Assembly (NCBI GenBank): GCA_036493915.1
Contig: DASXPA010000137.1
Location: 1 to 64,000 of the forward strand
DNA: 64,000 nt
Direction: 5' to 3'
Source: Palsa-1392 sp036493915
GTDB lineage: Bacteria > Verrucomicrobiota > Verrucomicrobiia > Chthoniobacterales > UBA10450
Shown here: positions 35,498-43,459 of the stretch, in pieces
Layout of the letters: each line of letters starts with the position of its first letter
Position numbering within the stretch: position 1 is the first letter of the stretch
Position numbers and translations under genes: made by a program
The notes under the pieces: model-generated
Database searches by the model: none
Told to the model about the DNA's origin: nothing
What the model saw: the letters and a program-made list of their open reading frames with translations, nothing else

Positions 35498-36418
35498 ATG
35501 ATGCGAAAACTTGCCGCCCGCTGCACCTTGCCGGTAACGATCGCGATGGCGCTGTGCTGTGTCGCGGCGACCAAACCGAAGCATCAGCACGATCGACATC
35601 ATCAGGTTAAACGTGCGACCGCGGTTGAGGATGACGATTCGACATCGACCGTAACTCCCACGCCGCTCGCCGGCGATCAAAAGGATCCACCAAAGACGCG
35701 CGCGAAAGCGGTGCTCGTGACTGACGTGCGTTCAGGCCAGGTCCTTTACGAGAGAAATGCAGACGCTCCCCGCGCTGCCGCGAGCACGCAAAAGCTGCTC
35801 ACCGCGCTGATCGTCGCCGAGACCGGTTTTCTCGATAGGGATGTTACCGTCCAGGCAACAGACACGGACGCGGAACCCGTGCGGTTGAACATCAAACCGG
35901 GCGAAGTGTATCAGCGGATCGATCTCCTGCGCGCGCTCCTCGTGAAAAGCCCGAACGACGTCGCGCGTTGCCTCGCTCGCGATAATGCCGGCAGCATCGA
36001 AGCCTTCGCCGCGAAGATGAATGCGAAAGCGCAGGCGCTCGGCGCGACACATTCCCATTTCGTGAATCCAAACGGTCTGCCGATTCCCGATCAATGGTCG
36101 ACCGCTCGCGATCTTGCGATCATCGCCCGCGCCGCTTACGCGAACCCGACGATTCGCTCGATCGTCTGCCTGCCGCAGCTCGCTTTTCGTTATGCCAACG
36201 GTCGCGTGCGCGAACTCGAGAACACGAACAAAGTGCTCAAACGCCTCTCGTTTTGTAACGGCATGAAGACCGGTTACACCGAAGCGGCCGGCCATTGTCT
36301 CATCGCGAGCGGTACGATTCCCGGGCGCGACATCATCGTCGTCGTGCTCGGCGATAGTAAGGCGAATGTCTGGCGGGATGCCTCGGCGCTGCTTTCGTGG
36401 GGTTTGATGTCATTGTAA
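35498..36418 (+). CDS. D-alanyl-D-alanine carboxypeptidase (peptidase S11)
   Basis: A 306-aa exported penicillin-binding protein of the DacA/DacF type. It has a signal segment (TLPVTIAMALCCVAAT), a His/Thr/Asp-rich linker, then the catalytic domain: AKAVLVTDVRSGQVLYERNA, SxxK in RAAASTQKLLTAL, SxN in LLVKSPNDVARCL and KTG in FCNGMKTGYTEAAGHC. It removes terminal D-Ala from stem peptides and so limits cross-linking. It seems to lack the C-terminal beta-sandwich and amphipathic anchor of DacA. Two adjacent ATG codons (35498 and 35501) can start it. The bioF gene follows 21 bases later. Confidence 0.92.
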   Translation: MMRKLAARCTLPVTIAMALCCVAATKPKHQHDRHHQVKRATAVEDDDSTSTVTPTPLAGDQKDPPKTRAKAVLVTDVRSGQVLYERNADAPRAAASTQKLLTALIVAETGFLDRDVTVQATDTDAEPVRLNIKPGEVYQRIDLLRALLVKSPNDVARCLARDNAGSIEAFAAKMNAKAQALGATHSHFVNPNGLPIPDQWSTARDLAIIARAAYANPTIRSIVCLPQLAFRYANGRVRELENTNKVLKRLSFCNGMKTGYTEAAGHCLIASGTIPGRDIIVVVLGDSKANVWRDASALLSWGLMSL

Positions 36419-36439
36419 CGGCGGCGCTCTGGGCGCGCG

Positions 36440-37618
36440 ATGAGCGATCAATTTCAGGAGCAACTCCAGGCGCTGCGTGCGCGCTCGCTCCATCGCAAGT
36501 TGCGTGAGATCGGCAGCGCTCAGGGGCCGGAGATTCAGATCGTCGGACGACAGCTGGTTAACTTTTCTTCGAACGATTATCTCGGTCTCGCGGCCGATCC
36601 GATTTTGCGGCAGGCGGCGATCGACGCGATCGAAAAGTTTGGCGTCGGTGCCGGCGCGTCGCGGCTCGTTAGTGGAACGCAATCGCCACATGTCGCGCTC
36701 GAATCGGCGCTCGCCCGGTGGAAGCGCGCCCCCGCGGCGCTCGCTTTCAGCAGCGGCTACGCGGCGGCAGTCGGCACCTTGCCCGCTTTGGCCTCGAAAG
36801 ACGATGTCATTATTCTCGACAAATTAAGCCACGCTTCGCTCATCGATGGCGCGCGTCTGAGCGGCGCGATTCTGCGCGTTTTTCCGCACAATCATCTCGG
36901 CAAACTGGAGAGCCACCTCGAATGGACGCAACGCGAACATCCACAGGCGCGGTGCATTGTTGTCACCGAATCGGTCTTCAGCATGGACGGCGATCGTGCG
37001 CCGTTAGGTGAGTTGATCGAGCTGAAGAAAAGATTCGGCGCTCTCCTTTTGCTCGATGAGGCGCACGCGATCGGAGTCCTGGGACCTAACGGTCGGGGGC
37101 TTGCTGCGGAATTCGGTCTCGAAAGAGATGTTGACGTACAGATGGGGACACTGAGCAAGGCGCTCGGCGTGAGCGGTGGCTACATTTGCGGTTCGCGCGG
37201 CTTAATCGATTGGCTGATCAACCGTGGGCGCTCGTTTATTTTTTCTACCGCGCCGCCGCCGGCGCTGGCCGCGGCCGCCACCGCCGCGATTGAATTTCTC
37301 GGCACGACAGAGGGCGAGGCACGACGGGTCATGCTCTGGCAGCGGATTGTTAGGCTAAAGGACGAATTGGGTGCGGCGAAGAGCGCGTTGAAAAATTCCG
37401 AGAGCGCGATTTTGCCGTGGATTGTCGGCGATGCGCAGCGGGCGCTCGATCTGGCGCGCGCACTCCGCCAGGAAGGGCTTTTTGTTCCGGCGATTCGTTA
37501 TCCGACGGTGCCGAGAGGCGCCGCGCGGCTCCGCATCAGCTTGAGCGCCTCTCACACCGAGGCGCAGGTCGCGAAATTAGGCGGAGCGTTGCGGCGACTC
37601 AGCGGGGGCCCGTTGTAG
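36440..37618 (+). CDS. bioF: 8-amino-7-oxononanoate synthase BioF (alpha-oxoamine synthase)
   Basis: A 392-aa PLP enzyme condensing L-alanine with pimeloyl-CoA (or ACP) in biotin synthesis. Motifs: NFSSNDYLGLAADP, GAGASRLVSGTQSPHVALES, LDKLSHASLIDGARLSGA, VTESVFSMDGDRAPLGELIE, LLLDEAHAIGVLGPNGRG and the PLP-lysine region MGTLSKALGVSGGYICGS. Other members of the fold (KBL, SPT) have different signatures, and BioF is the best fit, though no other bio gene is nearby. Its stop codon TAG lies inside the first arm of the repeat at 37612, so its last residues (GGPL) are encoded next to or within the repeat. Confidence 0.9.
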   Translation: MSDQFQEQLQALRARSLHRKLREIGSAQGPEIQIVGRQLVNFSSNDYLGLAADPILRQAAIDAIEKFGVGAGASRLVSGTQSPHVALESALARWKRAPAALAFSSGYAAAVGTLPALASKDDVIILDKLSHASLIDGARLSGAILRVFPHNHLGKLESHLEWTQREHPQARCIVVTESVFSMDGDRAPLGELIELKKRFGALLLLDEAHAIGVLGPNGRGLAAEFGLERDVDVQMGTLSKALGVSGGYICGSRGLIDWLINRGRSFIFSTAPPPALAAAATAAIEFLGTTEGEARRVMLWQRIVRLKDELGAAKSALKNSESAILPWIVGDAQRALDLARALRQEGLFVPAIRYPTVPRGAARLRISLSASHTEAQVAKLGGALRRLSGGPL

Positions 37619-37694
37619 CCGGGGCGATGAACCCGCTCGCTCTGAGACCTTGCCTTGTCTGCCCTCAGCCGGGATTAGCGCACCCGGCTACAAC
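37612..37694. repeat. Palindromic repeat, TTGTAGCCG family, complete copy
   Basis: GTTGTAGCCGGGG at the left and CACCCGGCTACAAC at the right form a long imperfect stem around a loop of about 55 bases. The left arm supplies the bioF stop codon. Related elements are at 1-46 and 12771-12830. It stands between bioF and the convergent mtnP gene. Confidence 0.7.
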
Positions 37695-37766
37695 AAGACC
37701 GTTACGGCCTCGTTACTGTATTTCGAAATCGGCCGGCCAGACTTCTCTGTCTGCAGATGCGCAGGC

Positions 37767-38645
37767 TCACGAACCGGCGTCGAAGCGGCCCAGGATGGCA
37801 TCGAGCTTTTGCCGCGTCTCGGCTGGCCAAAGCTTTCGATCGGTGATAAGCGCTGAGTCGAGTGCCCGGTGCTCCGGCCAATTTGGCTCCGTCGGAATCC
37901 GCGGGATCAAGTCCGCGAGAACTTTTTTGGCCGTCTCGGCGTTCGCGAGCAAATGCTCGATCACGGTTTGCGCCGAGACCGGCTCCTCTTCCACCTTCCA
38001 GCAGTCGTAGTCCGTAATCATCGCCATGGTCGCGAGCGCGATCTCCGCTTCGCGCGCGAGTTTCGCCTCCGGAAGATTCGTCATCCCGATGACGTCGAAG
38101 CCGTGCCGGCGATTCAGCTCCGATTCGGCGCGGGTGGAAAAGGCGGGACCGTCCATGTTTACATAAGTGCCGCCGTTATGCACTTGCACGCCTAACGCAC
38201 GCGCCGATTCGGCGAGCAGGTTGCGCAACGGCGCGGAGATCGGCTCGGCAAAACTGATGTGTGCGGCGATCCCGTTGCCGAAAAAGGTGTGCTCCGTCCG
38301 TTGACTGGTCCGGTCGTAAAACTGCGTCGGGAGGAGCACGTCACGCGGCGCATATTTTTCCTGCAAACTCCCGACTGCTGTGACGCAGATGATCCAGCGC
38401 ACGCCTAACGAACGCAGGGCATAGATATTGGCGCGGTGATTCAGTTCATGCGGCAGAAGCCGATGCCCACGCGCGTGACGCGGCAAAAAGTAGACACGGC
38501 GACCGGCAGCTTCGCCACCGATGATCGCATCCGAGGGGGCGCCAAATGGCGTCTCGACCTGATGCTCCCGCCGGTCGTGGAAGCCTTCGATCTGATAAAG
38601 TCCGCTCCCGCCGATGATCCCGATAGCCGCGTCGTCTGTTATCAT
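37767..38645 (-). CDS. mtnP: S-methyl-5'-thioadenosine phosphorylase MtnP
   Basis: A 292-aa PNP-family enzyme splitting methylthioadenosine into adenine and methylthioribose-1-phosphate in methionine salvage. Motifs: IGIIGGSGLYQIEGF, FLPRHARGHRLLPHELNHRA (phosphate and base binding), ICVTAVGSLQEKYAPRDVLL, HNGGTYVNMDGPAFSTRAES and VIGMTNLPEAKLAREAEIAL, with MITDYDCW in the C-terminal part. This matches MTA phosphorylase rather than hexameric purine phosphorylase. It is transcribed away from the small lipoprotein and miaB genes. Dispersed 9-mers at 38190 (variant) and 38403 are in the coding region. Confidence 0.94.
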   Translation of the reverse strand: MITDDAAIGIIGGSGLYQIEGFHDRREHQVETPFGAPSDAIIGGEAAGRRVYFLPRHARGHRLLPHELNHRANIYALRSLGVRWIICVTAVGSLQEKYAPRDVLLPTQFYDRTSQRTEHTFFGNGIAAHISFAEPISAPLRNLLAESARALGVQVHNGGTYVNMDGPAFSTRAESELNRRHGFDVIGMTNLPEAKLAREAEIALATMAMITDYDCWKVEEEPVSAQTVIEHLLANAETAKKVLADLIPRIPTEPNWPEHRALDSALITDRKLWPAETRQKLDAILGRFDAGS

Positions 38646-38716
38646 TTGGCGCGGTGATTCATTTCAGAAGAAGAAATAGTTGGAAAGCGGATAATCGACT
38701 TACCTACTCTCTTCGC

Positions 38717-38980
38717 ATGATCATCCTCCGGAACCTTCTTTTCGTCTTCATTAGCCTCGGCGCGGTTGCGATTCTCGCTTCGTGCGCCGGGCCAGCGAGC
38801 TATCGGAGTTCGAGCTATGCGCAGGCGCCTCAGGATCGGTTGGGCTTAGGAACGCGCGGCAATTCTGGCACGAGCCTCTCCCGACGTGCGGCCCATTTCG
38901 TGGTGAAAGCGTGGATCGACTTTTCGCTTAATAGAAGGAAGCGAATGCCTCGGATCGGTGTATTATTTTCGCCCGCCTGA
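38717..38980 (+). CDS. Small predicted lipoprotein upstream of miaB
   Basis: An 87-aa protein starting MIILRNLLFVFISLGAVAIL, followed by ASCAGP, which forms a lipobox (L-A-S-C), so the mature protein should be acylated on cysteine at about residue 24. The rest is short, with no recognised domain (YRSSSYAQAPQDRLGLGTRG). The final 20 residues look like random coding and may reflect a lost original stop. Its stop codon overlaps the miaB start (TGATG), implying translational coupling with miaB. Function unknown. Confidence 0.6.
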   Translation: MIILRNLLFVFISLGAVAILASCAGPASYRSSSYAQAPQDRLGLGTRGNSGTSLSRRAAHFVVKAWIDFSLNRRKRMPRIGVLFSPA

Positions 38981-40398
38981 TGCCGAAATTTTTTATCAAA
39001 ACCTACGGCTGCCAGATGAACGAGCGCGATTCCGAGCAGGTTGCGCGCTCGCTCCTCGATCGCGGCTATGAGGCCGCGCCTAACGAACAGGAAGCGGACG
39101 TCGTCTTCCTCAACACCTGCAGCGTGCGTGACATGGCGGAGCAAAAGGCGCTCGGCAAAATGGGCATGCTTGGGAAGATTGCGAAGGAGCGCCCGGAGAT
39201 GGTTTTCGGGTTTCTCGGTTGCATGGCGCAGGCGCGCGGCGCGGAGTTGGTCAGGCTGGTGCCACATCTCGACTTGGTCGTCGGGACCCAGAAATTTCAT
39301 CGCGTGGCCGATTATATCGACGAATTAGTCGAGCGGAGACGCAGCCGCAAGATGGATGATCCGCGTTTTTCCATTGTCGACACCGCGGAGGAAGCCGGCT
39401 CGCAGGAGACGATCCGCGAGCATACCTTGCGCGCGAAGCAGGCGACCGCGTTCGTTTCAATCATGCAGGGCTGCAATATGCATTGCACTTTCTGCATTGT
39501 CCCGCGAACGCGTGGCGTGGAGCGAAGTCGGACAATCGCCGAGATCGTTAGAGAAGTGCGGGAGCTGGTCGCGCGCGGGGTGAAGGAAGTAACGCTCCTC
39601 GGACAGATCGTGAACCTTTACGGACGACACGAGTTTCCGAAAGTTGGCGGAAAGAGTCCGTTCGTGCAGTTGCTGGAGGCGGTTCACGATGTTGAGGGAC
39701 TCGAGCGGCTGCGCTTCACCTCGCCGCATCCGATCGGGTTTCAGGCGGATTTGATTCAGGCGCTGCGCGATCTGCCGAAGCTTTGCGAGCATGTGCACCT
39801 GCCGTTGCAATCAGGTTCCGATCGCATTCTTAAGGCAATGCATCGTCCCTACACTGCAGAGAAATATTTGCGGCTGGTCGCAGAGCTGCGCGTCGCCCGG
39901 GACGATATTGGCCTAACGACGGATGTGATTGTCGGCTTTCCGGGCGAGACGGATGGCGATTACAAAATGACGCGGGATTTGGTGGAGCGCCTTCAGTTCG
40001 ATAATGCCTTCGTCTTTCGCTACTCGCCGCGACACGAGACGCCTGCGGCCGAAATGCCCGACCAGCTGGAGGAAAAGGTGAAGGAAGAGCGCAACCACGA
40101 CTTGCTCTCGATCGTCGACGCTTCCGCTCGACGCGCCGGCGAATGCCTCGTCGGCCGAACGGTCGAAATTCTCTGCGAAGGCCCGAGTAAAACGAACGCG
40201 GCGCGCCTCACGGGTCGCACGCGAGCGAACAAGATTGTCGTCTTCGAAGGAGGTGACGCTGACATCGGCGAACTGATCGATTTGCAGGTTACGCATTCGA
40301 CCGGCTTCAGCTTATCGGGGGTGAGGCCGGGTGCGGAGGCGAGTTGTGCTCCCGCCGGAAACGCGGAAATTCAGCCGGCCGTCGCTCTGTTTTCATGA
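38980..40398 (+). CDS. miaB: tRNA-2-methylthio-N6-dimethylallyladenosine synthase MiaB
   Basis: A 472-aa radical-SAM methylthiotransferase acting at A37 of tRNAs. The N-terminal UPF0004 domain has three cluster cysteines (KTYGCQMNERDSEQ, LNTCSVRDMAE, GFLGCMAQARG). The radical-SAM motif is CxxxCxxC in SIMQGCNMHCTFCIVPRTRG. A C-terminal TRAM domain includes GRTVEILCEGPSKTNAARLT and TGRTRANKIV. It starts where the small lipoprotein gene stops and ends in a four-base overlap (ATGA) with the membrane-protein gene at 40395, so all three are probably in one operon. In GLTTDVIVGFPGETDGDY the LT pair is encoded by a dispersed 9-mer (39911). Confidence 0.96.
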   Translation: MPKFFIKTYGCQMNERDSEQVARSLLDRGYEAAPNEQEADVVFLNTCSVRDMAEQKALGKMGMLGKIAKERPEMVFGFLGCMAQARGAELVRLVPHLDLVVGTQKFHRVADYIDELVERRRSRKMDDPRFSIVDTAEEAGSQETIREHTLRAKQATAFVSIMQGCNMHCTFCIVPRTRGVERSRTIAEIVREVRELVARGVKEVTLLGQIVNLYGRHEFPKVGGKSPFVQLLEAVHDVEGLERLRFTSPHPIGFQADLIQALRDLPKLCEHVHLPLQSGSDRILKAMHRPYTAEKYLRLVAELRVARDDIGLTTDVIVGFPGETDGDYKMTRDLVERLQFDNAFVFRYSPRHETPAAEMPDQLEEKVKEERNHDLLSIVDASARRAGECLVGRTVEILCEGPSKTNAARLTGRTRANKIVVFEGGDADIGELIDLQVTHSTGFSLSGVRPGAEASCAPAGNAEIQPAVALFS

Positions 40399-40940
40399 TT
40401 TATCATTTTTCTCTGCGCGCTGCCGGACTCTTCGCCGGAGCACTCCTCGTTTTGTTGAGTTTGTTCGCCGTCTTTTCTCCAGCGCGCGCGGTCCTTCCGC
40501 GCTTTCCGCGATCACGAGTGGCGGGGGCGGCTTTGCTCACGGTCGATCTGGTCTGGTGCTTCTGGTTGCTTGCGACGATGGAGATGGGGGAGTTCGCCAG
40601 CTTTCGCCGACCCCTCCTCATCATCCTGCCGATCGGTTATTTTCTCGTCCTCGCGTTCGTCGATGAATTTCTCGCCGTCCGTGCGCTTGGCATTTTGTGT
40701 CTGCTCGCGGCGGAACCGTTGCTCGACGCGGCCTTCTTGCGCCCGGAAATGAGCCGGCTACTCGTGACAGTGCTGGCTTATCTCATGATCGTGGCCGGTC
40801 TCCTCTGGGTGACGATGCCGTATCTATTGCGCGATCAAATTTCCTGGAGCACGCGGACGGCCAGCGGCTGGAGAGTGGTCGCGGGCGTGGCGCTTGTTTA
40901 CGGCCTCGCGATCGTGACCTGCGCCGCGGTAGTCTATTGA
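40395..40940 (+). CDS. Integral membrane protein of unknown function
   Basis: A 181-aa protein with about five or six hydrophobic helices: FSLRAAGLFAGALLVLLSLF, VAGAALLTVDLVWCFWLLAT, LIILPIGYFLVLAFVDEFLA, LGILCLLAAEPLLDAAFL, LLVTVLAYLMIVAGLLWVTM and VVAGVALVYGLAIVTCAAVV. I do not recognise a family. The start at 40395 overlaps the miaB stop (ATGA), indicating translational coupling; a longer frame upstream would lie inside miaB. A repeat of the GTCATTCTGA family follows immediately downstream. Confidence 0.8.
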   Translation: MIYHFSLRAAGLFAGALLVLLSLFAVFSPARAVLPRFPRSRVAGAALLTVDLVWCFWLLATMEMGEFASFRRPLLIILPIGYFLVLAFVDEFLAVRALGILCLLAAEPLLDAAFLRPEMSRLLVTVLAYLMIVAGLLWVTMPYLLRDQISWSTRTASGWRVVAGVALVYGLAIVTCAAVVY

Positions 40941-40946
40941 ACGCGT

Positions 40947-41092
40947 GTCATCGAAAGCGCAACGAACGACCTCACATTCCTTCTGACGGCCTAACGACGG
41001 CCGCAGTGCTCGCCCGGGTGCGACGTTGTCGCATTCACGCGCTTGATTTCTGCGGAGCTTTGGAGAGGTCCTTCGCTTTCTTCAGGATGACA
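40947..41092. repeat. GTCATTCTGA-family repeat with an embedded 9-mer
   Basis: The left end GTCATCGAAAGCGCAACGAA and the right end GGTCCTTCGCTTTCTTCAGG, then ATGAC, are the two complementary ends of a degenerate long hairpin element. Relatives are at 5327, 43294, 50130, 53174 and 59691. An exact GCCTAACGA lies inside at 40989. The element fills nearly the whole gap before the glycosyltransferase gene. Confidence 0.7.
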
Positions 41093-41115
41093 GGTGGATC
41101 GGGAGCGCTTGCGGA

Positions 41116-42096
41116 ATGAATCGCATCCTTCTCATTCGCGGAGGTGCGATCGGAGATCTTATCCTCACGCTTCCGGCGCTGAAATTGTTGCGCGACGCTT
41201 TTCCGAATGCGCGGATTGAGATTCTTGGTTACAAACACATCGTCGCGCTGGCCGAGATGGCTGGCTACGCGAACGGGACGCGCTCAATTGAATGCGGAGC
41301 GCTCGCGGGTTTCTTCTCGCGAGATGGCGAATTGGCGCCGGAACTGATCGAGTACTTCGGCAGCTTTCAGCAGGTTATTAGCTATCTCTTTGATCCGGAC
41401 GAGATTTTTTCAGCCAACCTGAAGCGGGCCGGGGTGCGGAACTTGGTCACCGGTTCTCCGAAGATCACCGACGAAGAGCATGCCGCGCGGCAATTGGCGC
41501 GTCCGCTCGAGCGACTCGCGCTTTATCTCGAGGATCCGGCGGCGACGCTGCGGCTGCCGCAATCGGAGAAGCTCGACCGGATCGCGATTCACGCGGGTAG
41601 TGGCAGCGAGACGAAGAACTGGCCAATCGAGAGGTGGATCGAGGTTGCGCGGAAGCTGATCGAGCCTAACGACGGCAGCAAGTTACTGCTCGTGGGGGGA
41701 GAGGCGGACCTTGCGCAGCTCGTTGCGCTGCGAGCGGCTCTGCCTAACGAACGATTGGAGTTGGCCGAAAACCTTGCGCTGCCGGAGCTGGCGGCGCGAT
41801 TGCAGAGATGCCGATTATTTCTCGGTCACGACAGCGGCATCTCGCACCTCGCGGCAGCGGTCGGGACTTCGTCGCTGCTCCTCTTTGGGCCGACCGACCC
41901 GGCGGTTTGGGCACCGGCGAATTCGCAGGTGCGCGTGTTCCGGGCTGCCAGCCTAACGATGGAGGGGATTGAAGTGGCGGAAGTGATAGCGGCGTTAAAG
42001 GCGTTCCCGTCCGGACCACCCAGAAACGGACTTTGTAACTCCCACGTGAATCAACCAATCTCGCGAGTTGGAAGGTCGCGCCAGGCTATGAGCTGA
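41116..42096 (+). CDS. Glycosyltransferase family 9 (heptosyltransferase-like)
   Basis: A 326-aa GT-B fold enzyme of the LPS heptosyltransferase class. The start MNRILLIRGGAIGDLILTLP carries the family motif RxGAIGD. The C-terminal half has IAIHAGSGSETKNWPIERWI, LLLVGGEADLAQL, and the donor site LFLGHDSGISHLAAAVGTSS with LLLFGPTDPAVWAP. It probably adds a sugar to the LPS core or a similar glycan. The last 30 residues are unconserved and overlap the convergent dnaN gene by 11 bases. Three exact dispersed 9-mers lie within 300 bases (41664, 41742, 41951), the densest cluster in the window. Confidence 0.88.
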   Translation: MNRILLIRGGAIGDLILTLPALKLLRDAFPNARIEILGYKHIVALAEMAGYANGTRSIECGALAGFFSRDGELAPELIEYFGSFQQVISYLFDPDEIFSANLKRAGVRNLVTGSPKITDEEHAARQLARPLERLALYLEDPAATLRLPQSEKLDRIAIHAGSGSETKNWPIERWIEVARKLIEPNDGSKLLLVGGEADLAQLVALRAALPNERLELAENLALPELAARLQRCRLFLGHDSGISHLAAAVGTSSLLLFGPTDPAVWAPANSQVRVFRAASLTMEGIEVAEVIAALKAFPSGPPRNGLCNSHVNQPISRVGRSRQAMS

Positions 42097-43183
42097 TCCG
42101 CATCGGCATCAGAACGTAGAGGAACGGACTCTGGATTTTGATCACGCCAGGGCTCATCTCGTCGATCAGGTCGAGAAAGATTTCGTCTTCCGCGAGATTG
42201 CGCAGCGGCGCCATGAGGAATTCGGGATTGAAAGCGATGGAAAATTCGCGGCCTTTGTAGGCGACAGGAAGTGCTTCCTTTGCTTCACCGACCTCGGGCG
42301 TGTTCGCAGTAATGTCGATGTTGTTCTTGGTAAAATTGAGTTTGATTGAGTTCGACTTGTCGCTCGCGAGAAGCGAGACGCGTCGAAGCGAGTTGAGAAA
42401 GGTTTCGCGCTCGAGCGTGACGCGTTCCTTCATTTCCGCGGGAATGACCTGCTTGTAGTTGGGGTAATTTCCCTCGATCAATTTCGAAACGAGGAGCGTG
42501 TTGTTCAGATCGAAAGAGATCTGTCCGCTACCGACACTCACGCGCACATCGCCCTCGTCCGTCAGGAGACGCTGCAATTCCGTAACCGCTTTCGTCGGCA
42601 CGATGATGTCGGCTTCGTGACTGCGCGGAAATTCGAGATCGATGTCGAGCATCGCAAGTCGCCGGCCGTCAGTCGCGACGAGCGTGAGCTTGTTGTCTTT
42701 GAAACTAAAGAGAACGCCGTTGAGAACGTAGCGCGTTTCGTCGGTCGAGATGGCGTAGGAAGTTTTTTTGAGGCCGTCGCGCAGGTCCTTCTGCCGGATG
42801 GTGACGACTTTGGAATCATCGAACTTCGGGAGGGGCGGAAATTCCTCCTCTGGCAAGCCGAGAATTTTGAAAAAGCTTTGGCCGCTGCGAATCGAAGCGG
42901 CGTTCTTGCCATCGATGTCGAAGGAAATTTCGCTCGAAGGCAGCTCGCGGATGATGGTGAAAAGCCGCCGCGCCGGCAACGTTGTGGCGCCTTCTTTTTC
43001 AACCTGCGCTTCAAAACTTCCGCGCACTCCGACATCCAGATCGGTCGTCGTTAGGCGAACTTCATTGCCGTTCGCTTGCAGGAGAACGTTCGAAAGAATC
43101 GGCAGCGTCGTGCGCGTGCTGACGACGTTTTGAACCTGCTGCAGACATTCGAGGAGCTTCTCTTTCGTAACGCTAAATTTCAT
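42086..43183 (-). CDS. dnaN: DNA polymerase III sliding clamp DnaN
   Basis: A 365-aa beta clamp that encircles DNA and tethers polymerase III. It has the three-domain pattern: start MKFSVTKEKLLECLQQVQNV, then TTLPILSNVLLQANG and LTTTDLDVGVRG; central RYVLNGVLFSFKDNKLTLVA with TDGRRLAM; and a C-terminal stretch ending SPGVIKIQSPFLYVLMPMRI, close to the usual PxR-type terminus. It follows dnaA on the same strand after a 276-base gap filled partly by a repeat, the classical dnaA-dnaN order near a replication origin. Confidence 0.96.
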   Translation of the reverse strand: MKFSVTKEKLLECLQQVQNVVSTRTTLPILSNVLLQANGNEVRLTTTDLDVGVRGSFEAQVEKEGATTLPARRLFTIIRELPSSEISFDIDGKNAASIRSGQSFFKILGLPEEEFPPLPKFDDSKVVTIRQKDLRDGLKKTSYAISTDETRYVLNGVLFSFKDNKLTLVATDGRRLAMLDIDLEFPRSHEADIIVPTKAVTELQRLLTDEGDVRVSVGSGQISFDLNNTLLVSKLIEGNYPNYKQVIPAEMKERVTLERETFLNSLRRVSLLASDKSNSIKLNFTKNNIDITANTPEVGEAKEALPVAYKGREFSIAFNPEFLMAPLRNLAEDEIFLDLIDEMSPGVIKIQSPFLYVLMPMRISS

Positions 43184-43293
43184 GAATTCGGAACGGAATC
43201 GTTAAGATGTAAGGCTTTCAATTTTATCCGGCAACCGCAATCTCGCGCAGAGCGAAAATCGCGATTCAGTTTGTTAGCGCACCCCTCCGCATT

Positions 43294-43373
43294 GTCATTC
43301 TGAGCGCAGCGAACGATCTCACAAATTATCCCTGTCGTGGCTCGTGAGATTGTTTGCTGCGCCCACAATGACA
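43294..43373. repeat. GTCATTCTGA-family inverted repeat between dnaA and dnaN
   Basis: GTCATTCTGAGCGCAGCGAA at the left and GCTGCGCCCACAATGAC at the right pair to form a hairpin of about 17 bases with few mismatches, with a loop of about 40 bases. It is the cleanest member of the family in the window. It could attenuate transcription between dnaA and dnaN. Confidence 0.75.
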
Positions 43374-43459
43374 GTCCGCAGTGTGTGAGATTGCCCGCTT
43401 CGTCCCCAAGAGATACCTGCGGCTTTTCAGATTCCGAATTCCCGCGCCACGCTATTCGC